Shown here: piece by piece, positions 21,952 to 34,900 of the stretch
How positions within the stretch are numbered: position 1 is the stretch's first letter
Layout of the letters: the number at the start of each line of letters is the position of its first letter
Translations under genes and position numbers: made by a program
Source of the DNA: Lumbricus rubellus
Taxonomy: Eukaryota; Annelida; Clitellata; Crassiclitellata; Lumbricidae
Reading direction: 5' to 3'
Assembly (NCBI GenBank): GCA_945859605.1
Contig: OX243815.1
Span: forward strand, 33,431,410 to 33,495,409
Length of the DNA stretch: 64,000 nt
The notes under the pieces: model-generated
Database searches by the model: none
What the model was told of the DNA's origin: nothing
What the model saw: only the letters and a program-made list of their open reading frames with translations

Positions 21952-24900
21952 CACTGTTAGAAGCAAATCATGTAACAATTTGCTAACTGGTGTTTCTAGA
22001 CTAATTCGACCCCCTGAAAACGAAAATCGCTGTTAGCAAGCTGGATTTTTAGCGGTTCCATGGGAAAACAAGATGGCGGACAAAATGGCTGCCAATTGCT
22101 TCAAATGAATAAAAGTAAAGTATTTTATATGATAGGAACACAGTTTTAGATTCTAAATTAGGACTATAGGGTTCAAGGAATGCAATGAAATCAAAAACAT
22201 ATGTGTAGCACTGCAAGAAAATCAAAATGGTGGACAAAATGGCGGCCAGAATATTAAATGGCTATAAATGAAGTTATGTATGCAATAGAAACATGATTTC
22301 AGAGTCTAAATCAACATTTTCGATGTCAAGGAATGCGATGGAACCATGGTCAGATATGTAGCGCTGCACGAAAACCAAAATGGCGGACAAAATGGCGGCC
22401 AGAATCTTATAGTGGCTATAGGTCAAGTCGTGTAGGCAATGGAATCATGATTTCAGAGTCTAAATCAACATTTTCGATGTCAAGGAATGCGATGGAACCA
22501 ATGTCACATATGTAGCACTGCAAGAAAACCAAAATGGCGGACAAAATGGCGGCCAGAATCTTAAAATGGCTATGAGTTAAGTCACGGATGCAATCGGAAT
22601 TTGATTTCAGTTTTTCTACCAGGTCTTTGCGAGATGGCATCTGGGGCGTGTGCTGTGGAATTTGTCTACAATGTTCTCTTATTTGGTCTGAAATGATCAG
22701 TCAAATTATCACAATTCCCTCAGCAAGTCTTAAACCAAGGAGCACTCTTCAAAAGAAGACCGACGAAGTTATCATGCAGCACCTTATCACAGCGAATCAA
22801 GCATACTATCTTATCATCTGCATGGCATCTGGATCTTGCATCAATATCGTGCCATGAGCTTCCCTCAAGGCCACTGGCCTGGGATGCTTTATGAAAAGTA
22901 AATTGTCCGGTCAGCAACTTTTTAACAGAGGCAAGCATGGCATTTATTTTTAATATTTTATGTAGGGTCTTTACAAGGGAGGTTACTCGGTATCACTCCC
23001 GACATAGCCACGACTAAATGGGACAGTTTTTAGATTATTAAGAAACAGAGTGAAGTGACCCATGGACAACAAGTGCTGCGAAAAGGGATGGACATTTCAA
23101 GTTGTGGAACCAGCCACAGTGAATGAACGTCGCTGTCGAATAACAGAAGCTCAGCTTGGTCCGCCAACCGAAGAGTCGATCGACGCTGGACACCCGTGTT
23201 GGAAAACAGAGTTCTTGCAGATAAAATGATAAAATGGACTAGTCCCTCAAAGCATTGCCAAACCAACACAAGGACTCTGTATGGTACACGCAATGCTTCC
23301 AGCAATAGGGACCCTCCAAAGGTGAAGACATACGGTGACCTGGCAGATACAATGGTTGCCCGTGTAAAGGTACTTTCGATTGGCTACAAGATGGTCAATA
23401 ATTTTTTTCTTGGATAGGTACTGGACCTGGACATTGCTTATAAAAAGGGAAGACATATAGAAATGGTGACTATGACCACAACTTTGTCACTGTATTGAGT
23501 TTTGAATAGGGGTACTCCATTGTCAGAAAATTGGGTGAATGTTCTTGGTATGCCTGAAAGCAAAGGTGATCTAGCTTCACTCCTGTTCATTCAGCTCTCA
23601 ACAGCCACATTTGGATATTTGGAGATATAGATGCAGCTGTTGCTGGTGGTTCCGTGAAGGAAGAAAAGGTGTTGCCTACTACCGGGTCAGATGTGTATGA
23701 CTTATATCTAACCATGTTTGGGTGATGGCGGGAATATCAGCATAGCGGGTCTGAGCGGGAGTTAATCCAATTCACGCAACTATGAAGGAATATATTGGGT
23801 TTTCTTGCCATAACTGGATGTGATTTGTTTTTTATAGCATGAATAACCTACTTGGAAGCTTCTCACTTTCCTTTTACATTGGAAACATTCCCCTATGAGC
23901 TCATTAACAAACTGTAACCTGGAAAAAGCCTATCTTCCATATATTGATGCTCAGACACCATCCTCATCAAGACGGAGTGCGACGGAAGAAAGTAATCTTT
24001 ACTAGTGTGTCCTGGCATTGGTCCTGCGCCGCAGTCACGTTATAGAGTTTATCTTCAAATCATGAGAACACTGCTACCGAAGTGTGATCTTGCCATGTAC
24101 ACTTACGTACAATAGAACGAACAGCAACAATGTCTTAATTAATTCTACTCTACATGTATAGCAGTCAAGTCATGCAATATTGGAACAATTGATAGAACAA
24201 GCTATGAAACATTGAACATGAATAATTTTTGAATATTGCGCCAGCAATAGTTAGGCCTAAACAGTGCAGCGCAAGCATAGGCTACTAAAGTATTTCCACT
24301 AGACAATTTCACTGCATTAAGCTCAATGGTATGTATATAGAAGATAGAATGTGACTTTCTTGAAATTATATTCGACCAAGAAAACACTAACTAGTCCAAT
24401 CAGAAATAATGTCTCTATCACATACATTCAGTACGGTACATCGTTTATAGCCAGTTAAAGCTGTTATCCACCATTTTTGGTTTTTGGTTTTCTGGCAGTG
24501 TTACATAACATAATATTATAATGTGCATTTAGCTATATCACATTCTTTGACTCGGAATATTTTCATCTACATTATGGAATCATAATTTCATTAGATACAG
24601 AACTTCACTAATAACCAATTCAAGAATAGGACAGCAGTGCATTTGCAGGCGGTTCATTAAAGTATACACTTGCTTACTTATTTTGTCCACCACTCTGATT
24701 TCCTTGCAGTGCTACATATGTGAAATTGATTCCATCGCATTCTTTGACCTCGAAAATGTTGACTTAGACCTTGAAATCATGATTCCATTGCATATATGAC
24801 TTAACCTAAAGCCATTTTAAGATTCTGGCCGCCATTTTGTCCACCATTTTGGTTTTTGTGCAGCGTTACATTTCTGACCATGATTCCATCGCATTCCTTG

Positions 24901-25430
24901 ACATCGAAAATGTTGATTTAGACTCTGAAATCATGTTTCTATTGCATACATAACTTCATTTAGAGCCATTTTAATATTCTGGCCGCCATTTTGTCCGCCA
25001 TTTTGGTCTTTGAGCAGCGCTACATATCTGACCATGGTTCCATCGCATTCCTTGACATCGAAAATGTTGATTTAGACTCTGAAATCATGTTTCTATTGCA
25101 TACATAACATCATTTATAGACATTTAAGATTTTAGCCGCCATTTTGTCCGCCATTTTGATTTTCTTGCAGTGCTACATATATGTCTTTGATTTCATTGCA
25201 TTCCTTGGACCCTATAGTCTTAATTTATAATCTAAAACCGTGTTCCTATCACATAAAATACTTTACTTTTATTTATTTGAAGCAATTTGCAGCCATTTTG
25301 TCCGCCATCTTGTTTTCCCATTGAACCGCTAAAAATCTAGCTTGCTAACAGCGATTTTCGTTTTCAGAGGGGTCGAATTAGTCTAGAAACACTGGTTAGC
25401 AAATTGTTACATGATTTGCTTCTAACAGTG
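21952..25430. mobile_element. 3.5-kb inverted-repeat element with tandemly repeated arms
   Basis: The outer ends read CACTGTTAGAAGCAAATCAT inwards from both sides, with long matching arms (about 21952-22600 and 24660-25430). Each arm is a tandem array of ~153-bp units marked by AAAATGGCGGACAAAATGGC: units near 22070, 22225, 22377, 22531 on the left and, inverted, 24680, 24834, 24984, 25137, 25290 on the right. Between them lie about 2 kb of largely unique sequence without a recognised protein. Similarity between the flanks continues weakly just outside (AGGCTTGGAAT on both sides). The architecture is that of foldback elements; the superfamily is unknown. Confidence 0.75.
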
Positions 25431-25924
25431 TAATTTTCAGATTCCAAGCCTGGTCTATGTCGGGAGATGGGTTGGTCCATACAGAAGGCTACACACAAAG
25501 CTCAAGAGAGAGAGAGAAGTGGAGATTTTCTATAGGTGGGCGGCTATCACGAAAGCATCGTCAAAGTCATAATTTTTAGGCCCTGCATGCTTCTTCGGGC
25601 TACTCACGGTCAACCTCTCTGATTTAACACAGCGCTCATGAATAAGCTGGCACCTGCGCTTGGCTTTCATGTGACAGTGACACTTTGAAAGTTTGGACAA
25701 AGTCTTAAAGATCTTAAAGTCTTCGTTTGACGATAGGCCTAACGATAATATTTACTTTGCACAACAGGGTATCAGTATAGTAATCACTGATCACTTAACC
25801 GCTCTTGTTGTATGTTCTTGGTGAGGTTTTGTTGAGTTTCGTTCTTATTTCACTTCAAAATTTTACTCAAAGTCACAAAACGGACGATCGTCTTCCAAGA
25901 AGAATATTGGTAGCGAATGAAGGG

Positions 25925-28900
25925 ATGGTTATGGCCGATATCAGTGGCCGTGATCGCGGGCAACGCCGAACTAGATTTCCTAGAAAGGTAAATCTACATT
26001 AGTATATTTACGTGAAACTTGTGGACTTTCATATCCTGTCAGCAACTATCTAGCAAGTTCAATAAAATATATGATGACGTATGTTATTTAAAACTGCATG
26101 TTGTTCAGCTTGGTTTTTATACTAGGAAGCTGTTATTAGCAGTGCTGGATGTGACTTCTATTTTCAAACTGCAAGGTTTAAAACCACATGGCAATTTGAA
26201 GTGTCAAAATTTTTGTGAAAATGTGGTCTATTTGCCCATGTTCATATTGAGTGGATTAACTGCCGATCAAACTCAGAGTAGATGGTCATCGATTACTTCT
26301 TTATTGATTCAGTAATGCTGCCCTCAGACGCGAGTAATCTGGCTATCTAAATTTGTGAAAGTTAAGTTTTGCGCGCGGTGTCAACCCGAATCCCCGAAAG
26401 CGTTGAAAATATCCGAAACCCGATTTCCCGAAACCAGTTTTATAGAACGCGGCCGAACTCCCAAACACTATTCAGAGTGAAAATAAATGGGTAGTTGTTA
26501 CCGACGGCTCGGTAGCACGGAAACAGTATGGCCGTCACAGATAGAGGCAGAATAGAGCGATCTGACCTACGGCGATCGATAGCCCAATTACTCTACTTAA
26601 TAGTCAATGGTCAAAAGACCATGAAAAGGTATATTTTCATAAATATTAATTAGCTTAACTTGGCTAAAGAATACAACAAAATCGATTGACCTTAAACACC
26701 TACCCACCATTTATCAATTCAAACGCAAATTGGAAGCTTACCATGTGACTGCACTGATTCTTCCACCTATGGAGAGGCACTGGATTATATAATCTGCCTA
26801 TGGACAGTGCCCCGGTGTCATGTGACAGGGTTGCCCCTAAAAGTCCCCAGACTTTATTTCGACACAGATTCCCGCACCCCCCCTCCCAACTGTTTCAGAA
26901 TACATTCGATGTGGTAATAATACTGCAAAATAAAGACGCTCTTTCACTGTTATTTGTATATTACGTGGGAGGAAGGGAGTGGTGAGGAGGTAAGGGGAGT
27001 GGAGTGGGGAAGGGGAGGGCCGGCGTTAATGATATTTCTGAAAATATACGTCGCACAGCAGCCCAGTGGACCCTCTCCAACCTCTCAATCTGAACCCGTG
27101 GGAGAGCAGCAAAGATTGAGGTGCAGTAGTCGAGGCGGCTCAGCACAAATGCATGGACAAGGGTGGCTGCAGCTTTAGAAGTAAGAGAGTGAGCATTGAG
27201 CAATGTCCATTAGCTGCCATAGTTGTTAGTAGCAGCTGCGGCACACCTGATCTATATTAGATGCAAGGGTGAGTTCAGAGTCCAGGAGCACCCTGAGGTT
27301 GCGCACCACCGAAGAAAAAGTCATAGATGGGAATTGAGAAGAGAGAACGCTCAGTTTGAGCTAAGCCATCTGTTGCCTATAGTGCCCGGCCAAATGAATT
27401 GAGTGTTTTGAGCATTGAGGCTGAGTCGGTTTGAGGACATCCAATCTGTGAGGGCCCCATTGGCTGTGAATGGAGAGTAGTGCAGATTTGTCTGTGTGTC
27501 ATCTGCATACGGCTGGTGTAGCATGCCGTAAGATGTTAAGAGCGTGCCAATGTCAGAAGTGTAGAGCTAGTAAAATAAGTACATCCTTTAACAAAGGAAC
27601 GCACATTTGAGCGACTCCCACCCTATATAGCCTTATAGATGGCCCTTGTGGTTTGCTTCATGACTGTTATGTAAACAAGAAAGGAATTATATGTTTGTTA
27701 CTAAACAGCTCTGCATGTGGTGCCATATTGTATGCAACTTAATTTTTAAATATGTGCTGCTACACTACCATGTAATGTATGTTAAATAATTAGAGTCATA
27801 ACGTTGCCATGGGTTACTAGCATTTGCACGTAAATGAGACATATTTATGATTAGATGTTGCTGCAATAAATGTGAATGAATTTTTTAATGAGCTTTGGGC
27901 AAGGGTTAAGTAGTGGGTGCTTCATAGTGAAGTGGTTAGCATGCTGCACTGCCAGTCAAGAGGTTCAGGGTTCAAATCCCATTAAGGCAGATGTTTGGTT
28001 TGAGACTTATGCTGTGCATGTGCCCCTTGCCAGCTCAGATACAATGACGACAGTCCACTCACTGGTGGTTCACTGTTAGTGGGAAGATGAGACAGCAAGT
28101 GATTGGACAGATTTGACATCCACCCTCAATCCCTCATATGCAGAGGCTAAGAAATTGAAGTCGCTAATTGCTTCATACCCATGGCTGCCTTATGGTTAGC
28201 CGAAGTGACTTCTCTGCTTCTTCTAAGTAGGATTAGTTTTGTAAATGGAGTTGCAGATTTTAACGATTAAGGAATTGAGTAATCATTAAAAAATTTAATC
28301 GGTTGATTTTTGGCTTGTTCGATTAAGTTCACTTGTTTGTTTATTTTACTTACCGGTATTTCATGATGTGAAGTATGGCTGTGAAAAATTTTAAATTCGA
28401 GTAAAATGCAATTCGAGTGCCCAAGCTCAATCTGAACTGGTGCCCAAAAGCCCGTCAGTGACAGTTTCTCAATAAGACAACCTCCTAATGTGTTATTGGT
28501 CCATGTAGAGATTAGTTAAATTTGGTAACAGTGTGCTTACCTGATTGATGACTGTCGCCAGCCAATACTGAATACATGATAGCCTGCATTGGAAAGGACA
28601 TTTCCACTGTTGGTGGATTTAGCCGTAGACGTGGATGAGCGGCTCTCCCCTTCCCCCCATGCCCCTCTTGGTTTTATGCTGGCATTCCTCAGACCACATG
28701 ATGGACATTGACAGCACTGTGAAACTTTTGAGTGTCCTTTCCCATGCAGGCTATCGTGCATTTAGTACTGGCTGGCGACAGTCATCAATCAGGTAGGCAC
28801 ACTATTACGAAATTTAACCAGTCTCTATGGAAAATTAAGCAATCATTTTTGCATTTGAGGTAAAGCCTGATGGAAATATCGCAGATGGCGATGAAATTGT

Positions 28901-31900
28901 TTTCATTGCAATAAACCTTTCGATTTACGTCTTTGTAGACTACATATTTTACAGTTTTTCATTTTACACTATTTTTGCAAAATTCAATACTGAGTTCAAT
29001 GTTGGTGGCCTCTCATGAATATTTATTGTAGCCCAGTGCATCCCAATCCAACTAAGGCTTGATAATTCCCAGGTATCGTTTGTGGATATTTAGTCAAACT
29101 CGTCTTTGGAACCATCTTTATGTAGGAATAAGTCTATTTCTTGACTTATAATGGCAGTTTGTTAAAACTGAAATTGTTCTTTGATCATTTTTTTGGATGA
29201 AATTTTTAGCACTGTTCATGAACTTTTTAAATTTGTTACACTCATAGCTGCTAAATCAGACAATAACTATAATGACGACAATTTCTATGGCACCGTAACA
29301 CAGCACATGCCGTTACAAAGGCGCCGAGCTGCAAAACACAATCAGTCAAAGGTACGCCTTAGAAAATAGATATGTCTTCAGTCGAGATTTGAAAGCCTCA
29401 ACTGAGTTGGCCAAACGAACAGGGGTAGGCAGACTGTTCCAGCAGCGGGGGCCATCAATTGAAAAAGCACTGTGTCAAAAAGCCAACTGTGAACTGTAAT
29501 GTTGCTTACTAGTAATTGTAATCATGATTTATTATTTTGAGACTGCCCCCCACCCTTGGAACGGAGAGTTTTAAAAGGAAGTGATGATTTTTCTTGTCCT
29601 TGCTTGCTTTGCTGAGCTTTCTGATTGAATTTGCTTGCTTACATTATTCTTTAGGACCAAGATTTTGATCAAAATCATGTTGGAGAATCATCACCCAAGT
29701 ATTACAGCGTACTGAATAAGCCGAAGCGTTTCATGGTACTAAAGCATTAACTAAAGATTATTATCTGTTTTGTAGTAAGTGAGTTAAATCTTTCACTCTT
29801 TCATGATCTGCCCTTTTATGCAAGACTTGTTTGTATTGTATTGTGAGTGCTCGGATCTAATTTTGGATTCTCATTACTGTATACGATAGTTCCTTTCAAA
29901 CTGTTGCAATTAATTTTCTGTAACTATGGAACTCGATTTCACATGTTAATGACTGCACTATGTGACTGTATCTGCAGGGTCCACCTTTTGACAATTTTGT
30001 GTCAAGGCCACAGCCTGAGAGGGACGTACTCCCTGTCAAGACACCAGTTATCCTGACAAAACCACAAACAATAAATCAGGTAAAATTAATTCAGTTCTTT
30101 TTTTGCACCTCCACTGTTCCATGCCTACCCCTCCTCATGCAAGCAGATTTTGCACTCGATGAATGGATGCTGTGTCTGTGGATGTGCTTCACACAAGCAG
30201 TGCTGGGTTCTTGGCATTCTTGGTCGCTGGTCTGAAGCTTTTAGATTTGCTGCCAAATTCAGTTTGTTCTGCCAATCTATGCGCTATGATATAGATCTAA
30301 ATATAAGACTCATCTGTTGCAACTTGCATACTGACCATAGCCTGGCAGCTGGTTTGTTTTGGTCTATCTGACTTTCCAAAATTTTAGGTAATAACCGTAG
30401 TGTGCTTTTGTGATCTCACTCAAAGCAACCAACAGCTGATGTGTGTTGGGTGTGGTAATAACATCACCGTTAGAAATTCAGACATCGAGATTTGTTGAAG
30501 ACCATGCACTCTGATATTCTTGAAAAGTTATTTTTACTCCCGTAATGGACTTACTTGTATGCATAAAAGTTGTTCTGAATTAGACCAGATCTTGTTCAGT
30601 TTTTTCCTGGTTAATTAACCTTTTCAATGTCACTGGTGCATTCATACGAGATTGGCTGAATTTTATGAATCAGTCGCAGAAATGTCTCCTGCAGTTGTCA
30701 TTATATGTGTCCTGTTAACGTAAGCCATTGGAAGTAAGACTGGAAGTAAGTATACTTTTTATGTAAATTAACTTTCTTTTAATTTATTCTACATTTTTCC
30801 GTTGTCTGCTTTTTAGAACTGGGAAAGGTATATTTTACGCTAAAGTAAAAAAATTGATGGTCTTGTCATATTTTGAGAGTCAAAATGACTAAAAATTATT
30901 TTGTATTTATTTTTTGTTTTTCTGAAGTGGAAGAATAGTTTAAGGGATGTGCTGAGTGTAATGGTTGCACATTTGACATCCATACTAAAGATGTTTTGAC
31001 TTCCTTTTCCAATGGACATAAGCTGCAATTTATGATTTCTGATACATTGTATTGTTTGGTAATTGATGTGAATGTTTAAATTCTAAAATCACTGCAGTTG
31101 TGTATGTTGTTAACAGGTGTCTTCTGGTGTGATTGGTGATGAGACTTTGGCAAAAGCTGAGAATCATCTACTCAAGACTCAATCTGGAAAACTGACTTCA
31201 GTCTCTGATAACAACCATGTGAGGCCAAGTCGACCAGTGATTCAAACAAACGATGGATATAATTTTCACCAGCAAACTCAGTTACATGGCAGTGCTGACG
31301 ATAAGACAAGTGCGGTTCTGTTATCTTTTGCTTTTAGGTTCACATCATCCTGTATAGCACTATGTTCCACTAAAGCAAAATCATATTATTCGCATATTTA
31401 CATAGCGCCATTTCAAGCTCCTCAGAGGCACTCCCGACTTGACAGCACACCAAACCACGACCGAAAAGAATAGCTTCAGACACAGTCTATTGAGTTCACA
31501 GAAGAAACTATAGCCATGAGTAGACATTCTACAATGTTGCATTTTTTAGAGCTCTTATGTTAAATTGTGGGTTACATGGAATAAAATTCTTGTTGATTTA
31601 GAATGAAACTGCAAGTATGATCAATTTGCTTGTATCGCAGTTCTGTCTGCTTTTGTCTACATATAGATGGAGGACCACGACTTGTTCTGCCTCCAGATAT
31701 GACCCAGTCGGTGAAGGTTGTCGATGATCAAGTCTGGATGGATTCTGGAATAGATGTGAGCCTTTGTTTAGTGTTTCTTTTGTTATAATTTTTATTCTTC
31801 CAGCCATTTATATCACTGACGTGGTTGGCTGTTTCGATGTTCAGCAAACTTGTGGCAGTTATTGTTTAGCTGCCAGAGAATCAATGGTGCAACTTTGATA

Positions 31901-34900
31901 AACTGTTGTTGATGGTCATATAGCACAGTTGTACGATATCATATCACCTTGTTAGAGATTTTTTGCAACAACCTGTCGAGGTTCTTCTTTACATCTATTT
32001 AAAATTAGTTGTGCTACACGAATTTAACTGTACACTTCAAATAGTGTTCACATGCATTATTCTATATTATTAATAATAATATGATGGTATTGAAATTTAC
32101 TCGTATAAACATCTGTGTATGGTTTTACACTGTTTCACTCAAGTTCCACATAAATCGGCAGACAGTTGATTGTTGGCAGGGAGGGTTGGGGATAGGGATA
32201 GAGAGGACTCATGTCATTCATTCATTCATTTATTAGATGCTACTATATAGCGCCTCTTCAAGGGGGTTACTCAGAGTCGCTCCCAACCTCAGCGTGGCCA
32301 AATAGAACTGTCTTAAGATGAGAGAGGACAGCCTGAGAAGGATTTTTACAAAGTGAGCAGAGGTTCAGAGGAAGACCATTCCAGGTAGAGGGTCCTACCA
32401 CAGGGAAGGCAGTGTTCTGCATAGTGGAAGTACGAGCAAATGGGACTGAGAGCAGACTATGTTCAGTTGAACGAAGGGAGCAGAAATGGTGAGAACTAAG
32501 AGTAGGGCTACAGAGCTCACAAAGGTAGGCAGGAGCAAGGCCTAGCATGCAGCGCCAGACTAGAGTAGATATCCTATTCTCAATTCTCTGCTTGAGTGGG
32601 AGCCAGTGGAGAACGTCACACATATAATCACATACTGAAGTCAGTCACATATTAAAGGGAATCTGGGGCATTGACCGGATAATGGTCAGATTTTAGGGTA
32701 GGAAGAAAAAATGTGGAAAGAGGAGGACAGGTGGAGGTGTAGACAGACTGCGATCATCGGAATATTATATAACATATGACTGTTAATTGTTAAACTTTCT
32801 TTCCATCTCCTTCGTATGTTGTTGTTTCAGTGGTTGCTTGATCAACCAGATTTTCTTGTTATCGGCGTTATTGGAATGCAAGGTGTTGGAAAGTCTACGA
32901 TCTTATCCCACCTCGCTGGAACTGGCATCAGTCAGCCATACAGGTGGGTCTTGCAGAACTTAGCCATTGGATTCAATGCATGTAATTGCGCACTACTTTC
33001 TGTGAGATAAGAAGTGCACTACATAAATTTCAGCGTATAATCAGTTAATGCGCTACATAAAGTCAGAGCCTTAGACTCTCTTTTTGGCTTCCAGTTTATG
33101 CAACTGTAAAGTAAATGAATCTTAAACTTTTAGGATTTTCACACTTTTTTAAAATTTACTACAGTTTTTCTGCTGGAATTAAAAAACATGTATATCTTTA
33201 CTATTTTTTATTATTATTTTTATTATTATGGACTCAATCTACAAGCAGGAGCAAACTTACATAACTTTCAGTAAGAACTAATCTTGAACAACTGCTTTCT
33301 TATGTAATGCCATGTAATAAATAAGTTAAGATGAAGCTAACTAATCTTCTGTCGCATAAAAATTGAGTTATGTTACACATATATGTGATCTGTCTGCGCA
33401 AAGCCAGCCTTTTAAAAGTTAAATCCTTGAGTTGTTGAGTACAGTATACCATTTCAAATTTAAATACGTCCTCTAAAGTTACAATGACACCAAAATTATC
33501 ATTCTATTTCAATAACTGATTTATACATGAAAGAATCACTTGTCATTTAAAAAAAAAACATTGGACAAAGGCTGGTAAAACGGCCTGATTTCAATGCTTT
33601 TGCACAGAATTTGAAATTATAACTTGTATGAAATCATCCAAGTAATACCCTTGAATGTTACATTTTCTCAAACATTAATGTACAGGCCTGAAATATATCT
33701 TTTTTTGATTAATATCCATGAAACTCAAAATTTTAACTAGTTTCAACTGGGTATTGTGCATATGGGTCTCATAATTATTTTAGATATATGTACATCTTTT
33801 GGTTTTTACCTATGCTTTACATGTGTCATCATCTGGCATATTATTTGTATTCTTATTCGTCCGAATAATGTGACCACTGACCAATCATTTGTATATGGTC
33901 AAAAAGTAAAAAATACTACTTGATTAAGTTTTGCTTATTTAGAAACATCAGTGAGCGGTCATGAATATCAACTTCTCTTGATTTCAGAATGCATATTTCT
34001 TCAGCCTCATTCTCTTCCATGGCTCATGTTAAAATGTGTTTTTGAGTGTATGGTGAGGATAGAACGAAAGAAATTTTGTTTTACGAAAAGAAAGCCATAC
34101 GTGTATAGAAGCAATACAGTACAAGTTTTGGTTGTAGGTCATTTGTTTTTAAGCCACAGAACAAGGATGCCTTTCGAAATGGCAGCCACATGACTTATGG
34201 AATTGACATGTTTGTGACTGAGGAGAGAACTATACTTTTGGATTCACAGGTATAAATGGTGTTCTTCGCTTCGGCATGGTTTTATTGATTTATTTGTCTA
34301 ACTTTGTCTAAGTTTTATTTGGTCTTACTAAATAGTGATGTGCTTAAATTGTGTAGCATTTGAGTGTAATCGCCTAAGCATGCTGGTTTATTAAAGTAAT
34401 TCTGTGTGGAGAATGAAGAGAAGCCATATATGGAGATTCTCATTCGCCACTTTCCACTCATGAGACCATAGATGTAAGAGAGGTTCAGATTGTGTAGCAA
34501 GTGTTATAGAACACTGTGCAGTTGTCTGAAACAGAACAATGTCTGGATTTGATGTGCATGTAGTTTGAAAGCTGAAAGATGCAGAGTTGAATAAGAACAT
34601 GGGCAGAGCAGGATTTGTAAGCCAAGAAAATGTTCCTTCTATGCTCACTTATCGTAGGTACTTGCATATCAGTTGACACTGCATATAAGCCAACCTCTGA
34701 ATTTAAAATCTTAGGGAGGGAAACTGTGGTTTGAAGGCATGTACTGATGTACAACAATGCCACATGTAGGAAAGACTGCTGGAGGCTGATACTTGTAGCA
34801 GTTTCAAGTCTGACTCCAGTCCCAACTGCTTGAAGAGTAGCACAATAGTACAGTCAAATTAATTAGACTTTGTATTTGTTATAAATTCTGTTTAACAGAC

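Noticed and set aside
22588..23456. Possible transposase in the centre of the inverted-repeat element
   Set aside because: Several ORFs of 70-90 codons exist, but none shows a catalytic motif or continuity across frames.
27908..27985. tRNA gene
   Set aside because: A- and B-box-like sequences are present but there is no foldable acceptor stem or plausible anticodon arm, and a SINE body follows. The same holds at 62765-62830.
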